From: Microbacterium schleiferi
Lineage (GTDB): Bacteria; Actinomycetota; Actinomycetes; Actinomycetales; Microbacteriaceae
Reading direction: 5' to 3'
NCBI RefSeq assembly: GCF_015565955.1
Contig: NZ_CP064760.1
Location: forward strand, 682,001 to 746,000
Length of the DNA stretch: 64,000 nt
Shown: piece by piece, positions 1 through 7,903 of the stretch
Numbering within the stretch: the first letter of the stretch is position 1
Layout: each line of letters begins with the position of its first letter
Made by a program: the position numbers and the translations under genes
The notes under the pieces: model-generated
Seen by the model: the letters and a program-made list of their open reading frames with translations, nothing else
What the model was told of the DNA's origin: nothing
The model's database searches: none

Positions 1-2
1 AC

Positions 3-821
3 ATCGCGGCAGCTGTCGTCTTCGTGATGTCGGTGTTCCCGGTCTACTGGATGGTGAACATGTCGTTCACGCCCACGAACGAGATCATCAGCCGCGACCC
101 CAGCTTCGTCCCGCTCGACTTCACGCTCGAGAACTACATCACGGCCTGGACGCGCGAGGCAGCTCCCGGCCAGACGGACTTCCCGCACGCGCTCGGCACC
201 ACCGTGACGGTCACGATCGGCGTCCTCATCGTCACGCTGCTGTTCGCCTTCCTCGCCTCCGTCGCCGTCGCGCGCTTCCGGTTCGGCGGCAAGCGCGGAT
301 TCATCGTTGCCGTGCTGGTGGTGCAGATGATCCCCGGCGAGGCGATGATGTTCACGATCTACGGAATGATCGACGACTGGCACCTCATGAACACCCTCCT
401 GGGCCTGGGCATCGTCTACACCGCCGCCGTGATCCCGTTCACCATCTGGACGCTCCGTGGGTTCGTCGCGGGAGTTCCGGCCGACCTCGAAGAGGCAGCC
501 ATGATCGATGGCTGCACCAAGTCCCAGGCGTTCTGGAAGGTCACCTTCCCGCTTCTGGCACCCGGCCTCGTGGCCACGGGGATCTTCGCGTTCATCCAGT
601 CGTGGAACGAGTTCACGATGGCCCTGCTCATGATGAAGGGCTACAACCTCACGCTGATGCCGTGGCTGAACGCCTTCCAGTCCTCGTCGGTCGGCGGTGC
701 CGTGAACTGGGGCGCGGTGATGGCCGGATCCACCCTGATCGCCCTCCCGGTGGTCATCTTCTTCCTCATCGTCCAGGGTCGGATGACCGGTGGACTCGTC
801 GCCGGAGCGGTCAAGGGCTGA
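3..821 (+). CDS. Carbohydrate ABC transporter permease, MalG type (5' end outside window)
   Basis: This is an inner-membrane permease of a binding-protein-dependent sugar importer (CUT1, MalG/LacG-like). The visible part is hydrophobic with about five to six membrane segments. It carries the EAA loop that contacts the ATPase, seen as EEAAMIDGC followed by FWKVTFPLLAPGL about 100 residues from the end. The frame is open from the first bases, so the N-terminus and the partner permease and binding protein lie upstream. It is followed after 43 nt by a ROK kinase and nagB on the same strand, so the substrate is probably N-acetylglucosamine, chitobiose or a related amino sugar. That substrate is inferred from context only. 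Family assignment is firm. Confidence 0.9.
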   Translation: MAAAVVFVMSVFPVYWMVNMSFTPTNEIISRDPSFVPLDFTLENYITAWTREAAPGQTDFPHALGTTVTVTIGVLIVTLLFAFLASVAVARFRFGGKRGFIVAVLVVQMIPGEAMMFTIYGMIDDWHLMNTLLGLGIVYTAAVIPFTIWTLRGFVAGVPADLEEAAMIDGCTKSQAFWKVTFPLLAPGLVATGIFAFIQSWNEFTMALLMMKGYNLTLMPWLNAFQSSSVGGAVNWGAVMAGSTLIALPVVIFFLIVQGRMTGGLVAGAVKG

Positions 822-864
822 TGAACATGTGCACCACCCACCGCCCACCGATCGGGGGCGGGCG

Positions 865-1794
865 ATGAGACTCGGCCTCGACGTCGGAGGGACCAAGACT
901 GACGCTGTCGCGATGGCCCCGAACGGAACAATCGTCGCCCGCGCGCGCCTCGCGACAGGGTGGGGAGCGGATGCCGTCGTGCGGACGATCCTCGACGCCG
1001 TCGCCGCGCTACGGGCCGACCCCGCGCTCGCGGCGGCCGATATCCGCTCGGTCGGGATCGGCATCCCCGGCCGGATCGAACCGGGCTCGGGGCGGGTCGA
1101 ACACGCCGTCAACCTCGGTGTCGAAACGCTCGACCTCGCCGCAGCCGTGGCGCCCGTGCTCGGCGTTGCTGTGCGTGTCGAGAACGACGTCAAGGCTGCT
1201 GCGCTGGGTGCAGCCTCGTTGCGGGGTGCGGCACAGTCCATGGGGTACCTGAACCTCGGCACGGGGATCGCGGCCGCCATCGTGACCGACGGCGCCCTGT
1301 GGCGCGGTGCGCGCGGCGGTGCGGGAGAGATCGGGCATCTGTCGATCGACCCGGCAGGCCCCGTGTGCCGGTGCGGCCAACGCGGCTGCATCGAGGCGCT
1401 CGCCGGCGGCGGCGCGGTCTCGGCCCGCTGGGGCAAGCCGGGGGCGCTGCCGATCCGGGACGTGTTCGACGCTGCCGACGCCGGTGATCCGGTGGCCGTG
1501 CGCCTGCGCACCGACCTTGCCCGAGGCGTTGCTGCCGCCATCCGTGTCCTCGTGCTCACGGCGGATGTCGACACCGTCGTCCTCGGAGGTGGCATCACGA
1601 CTCTGGGCACCCGCCTGCAGGGCGAGGTGGCCGCTCACCTGGACGCGAGCGCCCGGGAGTCCGCGTTCCTGCGATCGCTCCAACTGGTTGCTCGCGTCGA
1701 GATCCTTCCCGTCGGTGCCCCCGCCGCCGCGCTCGGAGCCGCCCTCATCGGCGCCGAAGCGGCGGGCGAGAGAGAGGTCGTATCCCGTGGCTGA
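865..1794 (+). CDS. ROK-family sugar kinase (probable N-acetylglucosamine or glucose kinase)
   Basis: This 309-residue ROK protein phosphorylates a sugar with ATP. The N-terminal phosphate-binding motif DVGGTK is at residues 6-11, the likely catalytic Asp is D108 in VENDVK, and the ROK zinc site is visible as E155/H158 and C168, C170, C175 in CRCGQRGC. There is no N-terminal winged helix, so it is a kinase and not a NagC/XylR-type repressor. I chose the ATG at 865 because DVGGTK then sits at the usual distance from the N-terminus and a G-rich ribosome site precedes it. It overlaps nagB by 8 nt, so the pair is translationally coupled. Linkage to nagB favours an amino-sugar substrate, but a general glucokinase cannot be excluded. 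Confidence 0.88.
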   Translation: MRLGLDVGGTKTDAVAMAPNGTIVARARLATGWGADAVVRTILDAVAALRADPALAAADIRSVGIGIPGRIEPGSGRVEHAVNLGVETLDLAAAVAPVLGVAVRVENDVKAAALGAASLRGAAQSMGYLNLGTGIAAAIVTDGALWRGARGGAGEIGHLSIDPAGPVCRCGQRGCIEALAGGGAVSARWGKPGALPIRDVFDAADAGDPVAVRLRTDLARGVAAAIRVLVLTADVDTVVLGGGITTLGTRLQGEVAAHLDASARESAFLRSLQLVARVEILPVGAPAAALGAALIGAEAAGEREVVSRG

Positions 1795-2566
1795 AGTCAT
1801 CATCGTTCCCAGGTCTGCGGAGGGCGGGAACCTGGTCGCGAGCGAGATCGCGCGGCGCATCCGCGCCACCCCCGATCTTGTGCTGGGGCTGGCGACCGGG
1901 TCGACGCCGCTCCCGGTCTACGAGGCGCTACGCCCCGCGCTCGCCGAAGTCGACGTGTCAGGCGTTCGCGGATTCGCGCTCGACGAGTATGTGGGGCTCG
2001 ATCCCGCGCACCCGCAGAGCTACCGGTCGGTCATCGCGCGGGAAGTGGTCGAGCCGCTGGGACTGGACCCTGCGCGCATCCGAGTCCCCGATGGGCGCCT
2101 CGACGGGATCGCGCACGCCGGCGAGGTCTACGAGGCAGCGATCATGGATGCCGGTGGCATCGCTCTGCAGATCCTGGGGATCGGCACCGACGGTCATATT
2201 GGTTTCAACGAACCGGGCTCGTCGTTCGCCTCCCGCACGCGTGTCAAGACGCTCACCGAACAGACGCGCGCCGACAACGCGCGCTTCTTCGCCTCGCCGG
2301 ACGAGGTGCCAATGCACTGCATCACGCAGGGGCTCGGCACGATCCTTGAGGCAGGCCAACTCGTGCTCCTCGCCTTCGGGAGGTCCAAGGCGGCAGCCCT
2401 CGCGGCAGCCGTCGAGGGCCCGGTGTCAGCATCCGTTCCCGGTTCGGCGATTCAGCTCCACCCTCACGTCACGGTGGTTGTCGACGAGGATGCTGCAGCC
2501 GAGCTCACCCGCGCGGACTACTACCGCTACGCCTACGCGAACAAGCCGACCTGGCAGGGTCTCTAG
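1787..2566 (+). CDS. nagB: Glucosamine-6-phosphate deaminase
   Basis: NagB converts glucosamine-6-phosphate to fructose-6-phosphate and ammonia, linking amino sugars to glycolysis. The 259-residue length matches the family. Catalytic residues can be placed by alignment to the Escherichia coli enzyme: D66 in LDEYVGL (E. coli D72), D135 and H137 in GIGTDGHIGF (D141, H143), and E142 (E148). The phosphate-binding LGLATGSTP motif is near residue 33. The GTG start at 1787 overlaps the ROK kinase stop by 8 nt. The stop codon lies inside the first unit of a 32-bp tandem repeat that fills the convergent gap with the next gene, so the last four residues are encoded by repeat DNA. Confidence 0.95.
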   Translation: MAEVIIVPRSAEGGNLVASEIARRIRATPDLVLGLATGSTPLPVYEALRPALAEVDVSGVRGFALDEYVGLDPAHPQSYRSVIAREVVEPLGLDPARIRVPDGRLDGIAHAGEVYEAAIMDAGGIALQILGIGTDGHIGFNEPGSSFASRTRVKTLTEQTRADNARFFASPDEVPMHCITQGLGTILEAGQLVLLAFGRSKAAALAAAVEGPVSASVPGSAIQLHPHVTVVVDEDAAAELTRADYYRYAYANKPTWQGL

Positions 2567-2660
2567 GCCGAGCGCTCCGCGCCTGGCAGGGTCTCTAGGC
2601 CGAGCGCTCCGCGCCTCGCAGGGCCTGTAGGTCGAGCGCTGCGCGCCGGCAGGGTCTATA
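2551..2660. repeat. 32-bp tandem repeat, about 3.4 copies, joining two convergent gene ends
   Basis: Units are 2551-2582, 2583-2614 and 2615-2646, with a partial fourth at 2647-2660. The first two are identical over all 32 bp and the third differs at a few positions. Each unit begins CTGGCAGGGTCT and contains the palindromic core GAGCGCTC. The first unit supplies the last codons and stop of nagB, and the partial last unit overlaps the 3' end of the Nudix gene on the other strand. The simplest reading is slippage duplication of the nagB terminus. The repeated palindrome could also act as a weak bidirectional terminator. Confidence 0.9.
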
Positions 2661-3075
2661 CGTCGACGTCTGCCACGCCGCTCCAGGCGACGCGGATGAG
2701 GTGCGTGCGGCTGAGAGGTGCCAGCGGCGTCGACGCCACGTCGTCCTCGGTGATCCACCGCAGCTCCGCGATCTCGGCGCTCGCCTGCGCGTGCGCCTCG
2801 CCGACCCGCAGCAGATATGCATCCGCCACCACGCGATGCCCCGGCTCATTGGCGGCGGCCTCTTCGAACCGGCCGAGCGCGACGAGGTCTTCGACCGCGG
2901 CACGGATGCCGGTCTCTTCCGCGACCTCACGGAGGACGGCATCCGTCGCGCTCTCGCCCGGGTCGGGCTTTCCGCCCGGTTGTTGAAAGACGACAGCGCC
3001 GTGCTTGCGGACGATCAGCGCGCGACCATCGGTGGACACGATCACCGCCGCGCTCACGTGTACGACGCCGCTCAC
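2656..3075 (-). CDS. Nudix hydrolase
   Basis: This 139-residue Nudix protein hydrolyses a nucleoside diphosphate linked to another moiety. The specific substrate cannot be told. The complete Nudix box is at residues 35-57: G35, E41, R49-E50, E53-E54, G56. The N-terminal VSAAVIV and FQQPGGK segments are typical of MutT-like proteins. An in-frame extension upstream exists, but I prefer the GTG at 3075. It overlaps the stop of the upstream FAD oxidase by 4 nt (GTGA) and puts the first beta strand at the expected position. It is the last gene of a three-gene minus-strand run (DUF2568, FAD oxidase, Nudix). Its C-terminus reaches into the tandem repeat. Confidence 0.85.
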   Translation of the reverse strand: MSGVVHVSAAVIVSTDGRALIVRKHGAVVFQQPGGKPDPGESATDAVLREVAEETGIRAAVEDLVALGRFEEAAANEPGHRVVADAYLLRVGEAHAQASAEIAELRWITEDDVASTPLAPLSRTHLIRVAWSGVADVDV

Positions 3076-4439
3076 GTTGCGAACACCTTGCCGGGGTTGA
3101 GGATCCCCTGCGGATCGAACACGCGAGCGATCTGGCGCTGCAGCTCCCACTGGTCATCCCCGAGCTCGTCGGCAAGCCACCGGCGCTTGAGAGCCCCGAT
3201 ACCGTGCTCGCCGGTGAGCGTGCCGCCGAGATCGAGTGCCGCGTGGAACAGCTCGTCGGCGGCCTCCCAGATCACGGCGGGGACGTCCGGGCCGTCGAAG
3301 ATGAAGTTCGGATGCAGGTTCCCGTCGCCCGCATGCGCGACCGTGGGGATCACGAGACCGTAGCGGCGCTCGATCTCTGCGATGCGCGTGAACATCGCGG
3401 CCAGCGCGGAGCGTGGAACCGAAACGTCCTCGATGAGCGTCGTGCCGAGCCGAGCCATCGCCGGGTGCATCGACCTCCGGATCGCGAGGAGCCGTTCGCC
3501 CTCCGTGGGATCCGTCGACACCGCGACCCGGCCACCTGCCGCTTCGAGCACCGTGGCAATCGCCGCCGCGTCTGCTGCTGCGGCGACCCCGTCGGTCTGG
3601 ACCGTCACGTGTGCCTCGCCCGGCGTCGGTGTCGCAAGGCCCAGAAGGTCGTGGATGGCGGCCAGCGACGCGGCGTCGAGCAGCTCCATGATCGCCGGCT
3701 GCAGCCCCGCCGCGGTGACGGCGCTGCACGCGCTCGCGGCGGTCCCGACATCCGTGAAGGTCGCCGCGATGGTGCACACCGCGCCGCGCGTGAGCCGCCG
3801 GAGTTTGAGGGTGGCACCGACAACGACACCGAGGATGCCTTCCGAACCGATCACGAGAGAGGTGAGGTCAAGGCCGGTCACACCCTTGACCGTGCGGTGC
3901 CCGAGGCGCAACAGTCGGCCGTCGGCCAGGACGAGGTCGACGCCGAGGACGGCATCGCGCACCACGCCGTACTTCGCGCACAAGAGGCCCCCGGCGCCGG
4001 TGGCGATGTTCCCGCCGACAGTGGAGATGTCGCGGCTGGCGGGATCCGGTGCCCACCACAGGCCGTGCTCGGCGAGCGCGCGGTTCAGGTCGGCGTTGAG
4101 GATGCCGGGCTCGACGACGGCGAGCAGGTCATCGGGGCGCACCTCCAGGATGCGGTCCATCGCGCGGAGCGAGAGGGCGATTTCGCCCGGCCCGGCGTTC
4201 GCGCCGCCGGCAAGTCCTGTCCCGGCGCCGCGAGTGACGACGGGTGTACCCGTGCCCGAGGCGATGCGCAATGTTGCCTGCACGTCGCTCACCGTGCGCG
4301 CGTGCACGACAGCGAGCGGCCGGCCCGTGCTGGCATGGCCGGACTTGTCGGCGCGCGCAGCCTCGAGGGAGGCATCCGTCGTGTCGAGCGCGTCGCCGAG
4401 CTCGGCGCGCAGCTGCGCGAGGACCTCCCGGTCGCTCAT
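3072..4439 (-). CDS. FAD-binding oxidase/dehydrogenase, GlcD/D-lactate dehydrogenase family
   Basis: This 455-residue flavoprotein belongs to the PCMH/VAO superfamily and oxidises a 2-hydroxy acid such as glycolate or D-lactate. The N-terminal FAD domain shows TRGAGTGLAGGA near residue 69 and TVGGNIATGAGG near residue 138. The C-terminal FAD_oxidase_C domain carries HAGDGNLHPN and GEHGIGALK. No CCG iron-sulphur domain is fused, so electrons go to another acceptor. The ATG at 4439 gives an ATGA overlap with the upstream DUF2568 gene, which argues against a longer N-terminus. The substrate is not determined by the sequence. The closest family labels are glycolate oxidase subunit GlcD and D-lactate dehydrogenase. 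Confidence 0.85.
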   Translation of the reverse strand: MSDREVLAQLRAELGDALDTTDASLEAARADKSGHASTGRPLAVVHARTVSDVQATLRIASGTGTPVVTRGAGTGLAGGANAGPGEIALSLRAMDRILEVRPDDLLAVVEPGILNADLNRALAEHGLWWAPDPASRDISTVGGNIATGAGGLLCAKYGVVRDAVLGVDLVLADGRLLRLGHRTVKGVTGLDLTSLVIGSEGILGVVVGATLKLRRLTRGAVCTIAATFTDVGTAASACSAVTAAGLQPAIMELLDAASLAAIHDLLGLATPTPGEAHVTVQTDGVAAAADAAAIATVLEAAGGRVAVSTDPTEGERLLAIRRSMHPAMARLGTTLIEDVSVPRSALAAMFTRIAEIERRYGLVIPTVAHAGDGNLHPNFIFDGPDVPAVIWEAADELFHAALDLGGTLTGEHGIGALKRRWLADELGDDQWELQRQIARVFDPQGILNPGKVFAT

Positions 4440-4813
4440 GCCAACCGGCGGCGCCCGGAGAGGACACCGACCGTCACGGCGATGACCCCGAAGATCAGGC
4501 CTACCCAGATCAGGCCGACGCTCCACCACGCGATCGTCGCCGAGACGTAGACGAGAAGCTCGACCACGGCCCGCAGGAACGGGTGGACGACGATCACGGC
4601 GCGGGGAGAAACGAACAGGGCCCATAGCAGGATGGCGACCAGGGGCGCGCCGATGCCGATGACGATGTTCCACGGGAGCGGCCAGGCAGCGAACCCCCAG
4701 AACGCGAGAGTCCCGAACGCGAACAGCTCACAGAGGACGGCGAGAACGTCGACCGCGCTCAGCGCTGGGCGCGTTCCCGCGGGCACGCCGGTCGGGGTCG
4801 CTGATTCGGGCAT
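4436..4813 (-). CDS. YrdB/DUF2568-family membrane protein
   Basis: This small 125-residue integral membrane protein has four hydrophobic segments and a short Pro/Thr-rich N-terminus. Features such as LALLWALFVSPRA-like text followed by a helix rich in E-L-L-V resemble the YrdB/DUF2568 family, whose function is unknown. It is the first gene of a minus-strand run whose members overlap by 4 nt, so it is probably co-expressed with the GlcD-like oxidase. The 117 bp between it and nagA hold nothing I recognise. Confidence 0.65.
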   Translation of the reverse strand: MPESATPTGVPAGTRPALSAVDVLAVLCELFAFGTLAFWGFAAWPLPWNIVIGIGAPLVAILLWALFVSPRAVIVVHPFLRAVVELLVYVSATIAWWSVGLIWVGLIFGVIAVTVGVLSGRRRLA

Positions 4814-4930
4814 GCCCCCAGTCTAGGCCGCGTGAATGTGGGCGCATCTGGTCGCTGGTGCGGCAGAAGGTGGGCCCGAATTGTCGCTTCTGAGCCGGGA
4901 GGCGACGGTTCGCGCCCACTCTTCCCGGAC

Positions 4931-6121
4931 TCAGCGCACGCGGCGGCCCTCAAGCCACACCGCTCGCGGTTCGAGGCGGGAATCCAGCAGCACAGCGTCG
5001 GCCACGGAGCCCGTGCGCAGGCTACCGTGGCGGACCTCGATGCCGATCGCGGCGGCCGGGACGCGGGTGAGTGCGTCGACAGCCGCGGGCAGTTCGACCC
5101 CGGCTGCGCGGGCCACGCGAAGCGCGGCATCCTGCGTCAGCGTCGACCCCGCGATCGTGTCTGTCCCCGCGAGGCGGGCGACCCCGGCGGCGACATCGAC
5201 GTCCAGCTCACCCAGCACGTAGCGTCCGTCGTCGGCGCCGGCGGCTGCCATCGCGTCGGTGATCAGCGCAACGCGCCCCGGGGCCGCGGCGAAGAGCATC
5301 CGGATGAGCTCGGGATGCACGTGGACGCCATCCGCGATCACTTCGAGCGTCACGCGCGGGTCGGCGGTTGCGGCGGCGACCGGTCCGGGAGCGCGGTGGT
5401 GCAGGGGTGGCATCGCGTTGAACGCGTGGGTCAGGATGCTCGCGCCGGCCTCGAACGCCGCACGACTCGTCTCGACGTCGGCACCCGTATGACCGACCGC
5501 GACAGCCGCACCCGCCTCGCGAAAGGCGCGGATCGCGTCGCCCGCGCCCGGCAGTTCCGGCGCGAGGGTCACCTGCCGGATCGTGCCCGAGCCCGCGTTG
5601 AGCAGCGCCGCGAGGGCCTCAGGGGTTGCCGCTCGCAGCGTGCCCGGATCGTGTGCTCCCCGGTGGCCCGCATCGAGGAACGGCCCTTCGAGGTGGGAAC
5701 CGAGGATGTCGGCATCCGTTCGTGTCAGCTGCGCGATGCGCTCGACCTGCGCCGTGAGGTGCCCGAGCGGCCCCGAGACGAGCGAGAGCACGGCCCGCGT
5801 CGTACCGTGCGTGAGGTGCAGGGCGCGGGCGCCACGGATGTCTGACTCGGAGCCCTCATACGAGAACCCGCCGCCGCCGTGGCCATGGATGTCGATGAAC
5901 CCTGGCGCGAGAACGGCGCCAGCTCCTGCGACCTCCCGTGCATCGACCACCGTCGCCGTCGCTGACCGGGAACGCCAGTCGCCGCCGGTTCCGACGGCGG
6001 CGACGGCACCGTCGCGCATCTCGACCCAGGCGTCGCTGGTCTCGGCACCATCCGTGACTAGCCGGACGCCGTGGATGATCGTGCCCTCGGGCCCATGCGC
6101 GGAGGCATCCGGAGCGGTCAC
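4931..6121 (-). CDS. nagA: N-acetylglucosamine-6-phosphate deacetylase
   Basis: NagA removes the acetyl group from GlcNAc-6-phosphate and gives the substrate of NagB. The 396-residue amidohydrolase shows the HxH motif H79/H81 in DIHGHG, the metal-ligand Glu E145 in SHLEGPF, H211 in VGHTGAD, H232 in THAFNAM, and the catalytic Asp D289 in LITDAM. An open frame extends far upstream, but that region codes for the hexosaminidase in another frame. I take the GTG at 6121, which makes a GTGA overlap with the hexosaminidase stop. It is transcribed away from nagB, so the two halves of the pathway lie in separate transcripts a few kilobases apart. Confidence 0.92.
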   Translation of the reverse strand: MTAPDASAHGPEGTIIHGVRLVTDGAETSDAWVEMRDGAVAAVGTGGDWRSRSATATVVDAREVAGAGAVLAPGFIDIHGHGGGGFSYEGSESDIRGARALHLTHGTTRAVLSLVSGPLGHLTAQVERIAQLTRTDADILGSHLEGPFLDAGHRGAHDPGTLRAATPEALAALLNAGSGTIRQVTLAPELPGAGDAIRAFREAGAAVAVGHTGADVETSRAAFEAGASILTHAFNAMPPLHHRAPGPVAAATADPRVTLEVIADGVHVHPELIRMLFAAAPGRVALITDAMAAAGADDGRYVLGELDVDVAAGVARLAGTDTIAGSTLTQDAALRVARAAGVELPAAVDALTRVPAAAIGIEVRHGSLRTGSVADAVLLDSRLEPRAVWLEGRRVR

Positions 6122-7683
6122 GATGCTCCCTCCCCGCTCCAGGGGATCTCGGCTGAGCGACGGAAGCGGATGCCGAGAGCGCTCCACAGCCCGTCGAGGG
6201 CGCCGATCCGGCTGCGGAACGACTCCCATGTCCGTAGCGGATGCGCGCCGGTGGCAGGCGACCACGCGGCTTCGGCGGCTGCGGCAAGCCGCGGGAACAT
6301 CAGCGTGTCGATCTCGTCCGCGCTCCGCACGGTCTCGGTCCACAGGGGCGCCTCGACCCCGAGGATATCGGGCTCGGCGACGCCGTCCAGCACAGCACCG
6401 GGCTCCCAGGCATACGCGCGCTCGACGCTGGTCGGACCTCCCGCCCAAACCAGTCCGAGCGCCGAATCCTCGGAGTCCTTCATATCGAGGTACACGGCGT
6501 CGGCCGGCGACAGGATGAGGCGCCCGCCGCGCGCGACGAAACCTCGTGCTTTCTCGTCCATTCCGTCGGTCGGGGCCACAAACCCCCAGTATTGGCCGAC
6601 AGTTCCCGGATGCAGGTCGCGGGCCGCGCCGGCTTCGTGCCACAGCACGGGAGCCTTGCCCGTCGCCGCCACGATCCGCGAGGCGAGCGCGACGAACGCC
6701 GCGTAGTCTCCCGGATCCGTGCCCAGGGCTTCGTCGCCGCCGACGTGCAGATAGGGTCCGGGAGTCATCGCGGCAAGATCCGTGACGACATCCGTGACAA
6801 ACGTCTCGGTCGCCGGGTCGCCGATCCGCAGCGACGAGAAGCCGACAGCGAGGCCCTCGTACGGTTCGCCCGCTACCGGCAGCGTGCTGCCGTAGCTCTC
6901 GACGACCTCGCGGATGTGCTCGGAGAGCACGGGAGGGTGGACGATCTGCGGATAGGCGAGTCCGACGGCATGGGTGTGGCCCGGAAGGTCGATCTCGGGC
7001 ACAACGGTCATGTGCCGAGCCGCGGCGTACGCCACGATGCGGGCATAGTCCTCCGCCGTGTAGAAGCCGCCCGGGTCGCCGTCGATGGCTGTCCCGGATG
7101 CGAGCCGGGTGAGTTCCGGGCGCGAGGGAATCTCGATCCGCCACCCCTGGTCGTCGGTCAGGTGCAGGTGGAGGTGATTGAGCTTGAGCTGCGCCGCCCG
7201 GTCGATGACGCCGAGCACCGTGTCAACCGGGAAGAAGTGGCGCGCGACATCGAGCATGACGCCGCGATAGGAGAAGCGCGGGGCATCCGTGATCGTCGCA
7301 GCAAGTATCCGCCACCCGGCCGCCGCGGACTCGATGAGTTGCACGAGGGTCTGGATGCCATAGAACAGTCCCGCGGCATCCGCCCCGGTCACCTCGATGC
7401 CGTCTGCGGAGGCGACGAGTCGGTAGGACTCGGGGCTTCCGGTCTCCGCGCGGACGAGGGAAATGCCCGGGCCGGTCGCCGCCGAATCGATGGCAACCTG
7501 TCCGTGCGTCCGCGCCGCGACGAGGTTCGTGAGGATACTGACCGCCGCCTGGTCGCCGCTGACCGCGGTCCGCGCTCGCAGTCCGAACCCGGGCCCCTCC
7601 CCGGCGACGAGCTCGCGGGGGACCGGGACGACGCCGGCCGAGGCGGGTGCGGCAGCGGTCTCGCGAGGCGGTGTTCCGGTCAT
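6118..7683 (-). CDS. Beta-N-acetylhexosaminidase, glycoside hydrolase family 20
   Basis: This 521-residue GH20 enzyme releases terminal beta-linked N-acetylhexosamine from chito-oligosaccharides or glycans. The N-terminal GH20b domain covers about residues 15-130. The (beta/alpha)8 domain begins at YRGVMLDVARHFF. The catalytic Asp-Glu pair is D316-E317 in LHVGGDEALG, and substrate-site motifs HLHLTDDQGW and PEIDLPGHTHA are present. No signal peptide or membrane anchor is visible, so it probably works in the cytoplasm on imported chitobiose-like sugars. It is the first gene of a two-gene operon with nagA (4-nt overlap). Together with the ABC permease, ROK kinase and nagB it completes import, cleavage, phosphorylation, deacetylation and deamination. 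Confidence 0.92.
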   Translation of the reverse strand: MTGTPPRETAAAPASAGVVPVPRELVAGEGPGFGLRARTAVSGDQAAVSILTNLVAARTHGQVAIDSAATGPGISLVRAETGSPESYRLVASADGIEVTGADAAGLFYGIQTLVQLIESAAAGWRILAATITDAPRFSYRGVMLDVARHFFPVDTVLGVIDRAAQLKLNHLHLHLTDDQGWRIEIPSRPELTRLASGTAIDGDPGGFYTAEDYARIVAYAAARHMTVVPEIDLPGHTHAVGLAYPQIVHPPVLSEHIREVVESYGSTLPVAGEPYEGLAVGFSSLRIGDPATETFVTDVVTDLAAMTPGPYLHVGGDEALGTDPGDYAAFVALASRIVAATGKAPVLWHEAGAARDLHPGTVGQYWGFVAPTDGMDEKARGFVARGGRLILSPADAVYLDMKDSEDSALGLVWAGGPTSVERAYAWEPGAVLDGVAEPDILGVEAPLWTETVRSADEIDTLMFPRLAAAAEAAWSPATGAHPLRTWESFRSRIGALDGLWSALGIRFRRSAEIPWSGEGAS

Positions 7684-7760
7684 GTAAAGCGTCCTAACAA
7701 ATAGCCTGCACTCACTCTACCAACCGCGCTGGCGCGGATCGAGGGCACGGGGTGATCCGC

Positions 7761-7766
7761 TATGCT
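7761..7766 (+). promoter_or_regulatory. Predicted -10 box of the glyA transcript
   Basis: TATGCT lies five bases before the first stem of the ZTP riboswitch, so transcription would start at its 5' edge near 7772. No good -35 hexamer is seen. An inverted repeat GCGGATC/GATCCGC at 7734-7740 and 7754-7760 lies just upstream and could bind a regulator. Confidence 0.5.
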
Positions 7767-7770
7767 CAAG

Positions 7771-7845
7771 GTGTCGCGACTGGCGTTGAGGTGGATGACC
7801 ACCGGGGAGCGACCGACACGGTATTCGACCGCACGCCTGGGTCGA
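7771..7845 (+). promoter_or_regulatory. ZTP (pfl) riboswitch upstream of glyA
   Basis: The leader matches the pfl-motif consensus. Stem P1 is formed by GTGTCG (7771-7776) and CGACAC (7814-7819). It encloses the conserved GACTGGCG, a GGTGG/CCACC hairpin and the conserved CCGGGGAGCGACC. A linker then leads to the second domain with the conserved ACGCCTGGG. ZTP riboswitches sense the folate-stress alarmone ZTP/ZMP and switch on purine and one-carbon genes such as glyA and folD. Here the element directly precedes glyA. About 60 nt separate it from the start codon, enough for an expression platform, but I could not identify a clear terminator in it. Confidence 0.9.
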
Positions 7846-7903
7846 TACGGACCCCACCCGAAGCCGTCGTCCCCGCCCCGCCCGCCCCAAGGAGCCGAAC
7901 GCC

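Noticed and set aside
2551..2660. CRISPR array
   Set aside because: The units are directly adjacent with no unique spacers, number only about 3.4, and no cas gene is present.
2817..4550. Open frame of about 580 codons on the plus strand
   Set aside because: It is antisense to the Nudix and FAD oxidase genes, whose motifs and 4-nt overlaps are decisive.
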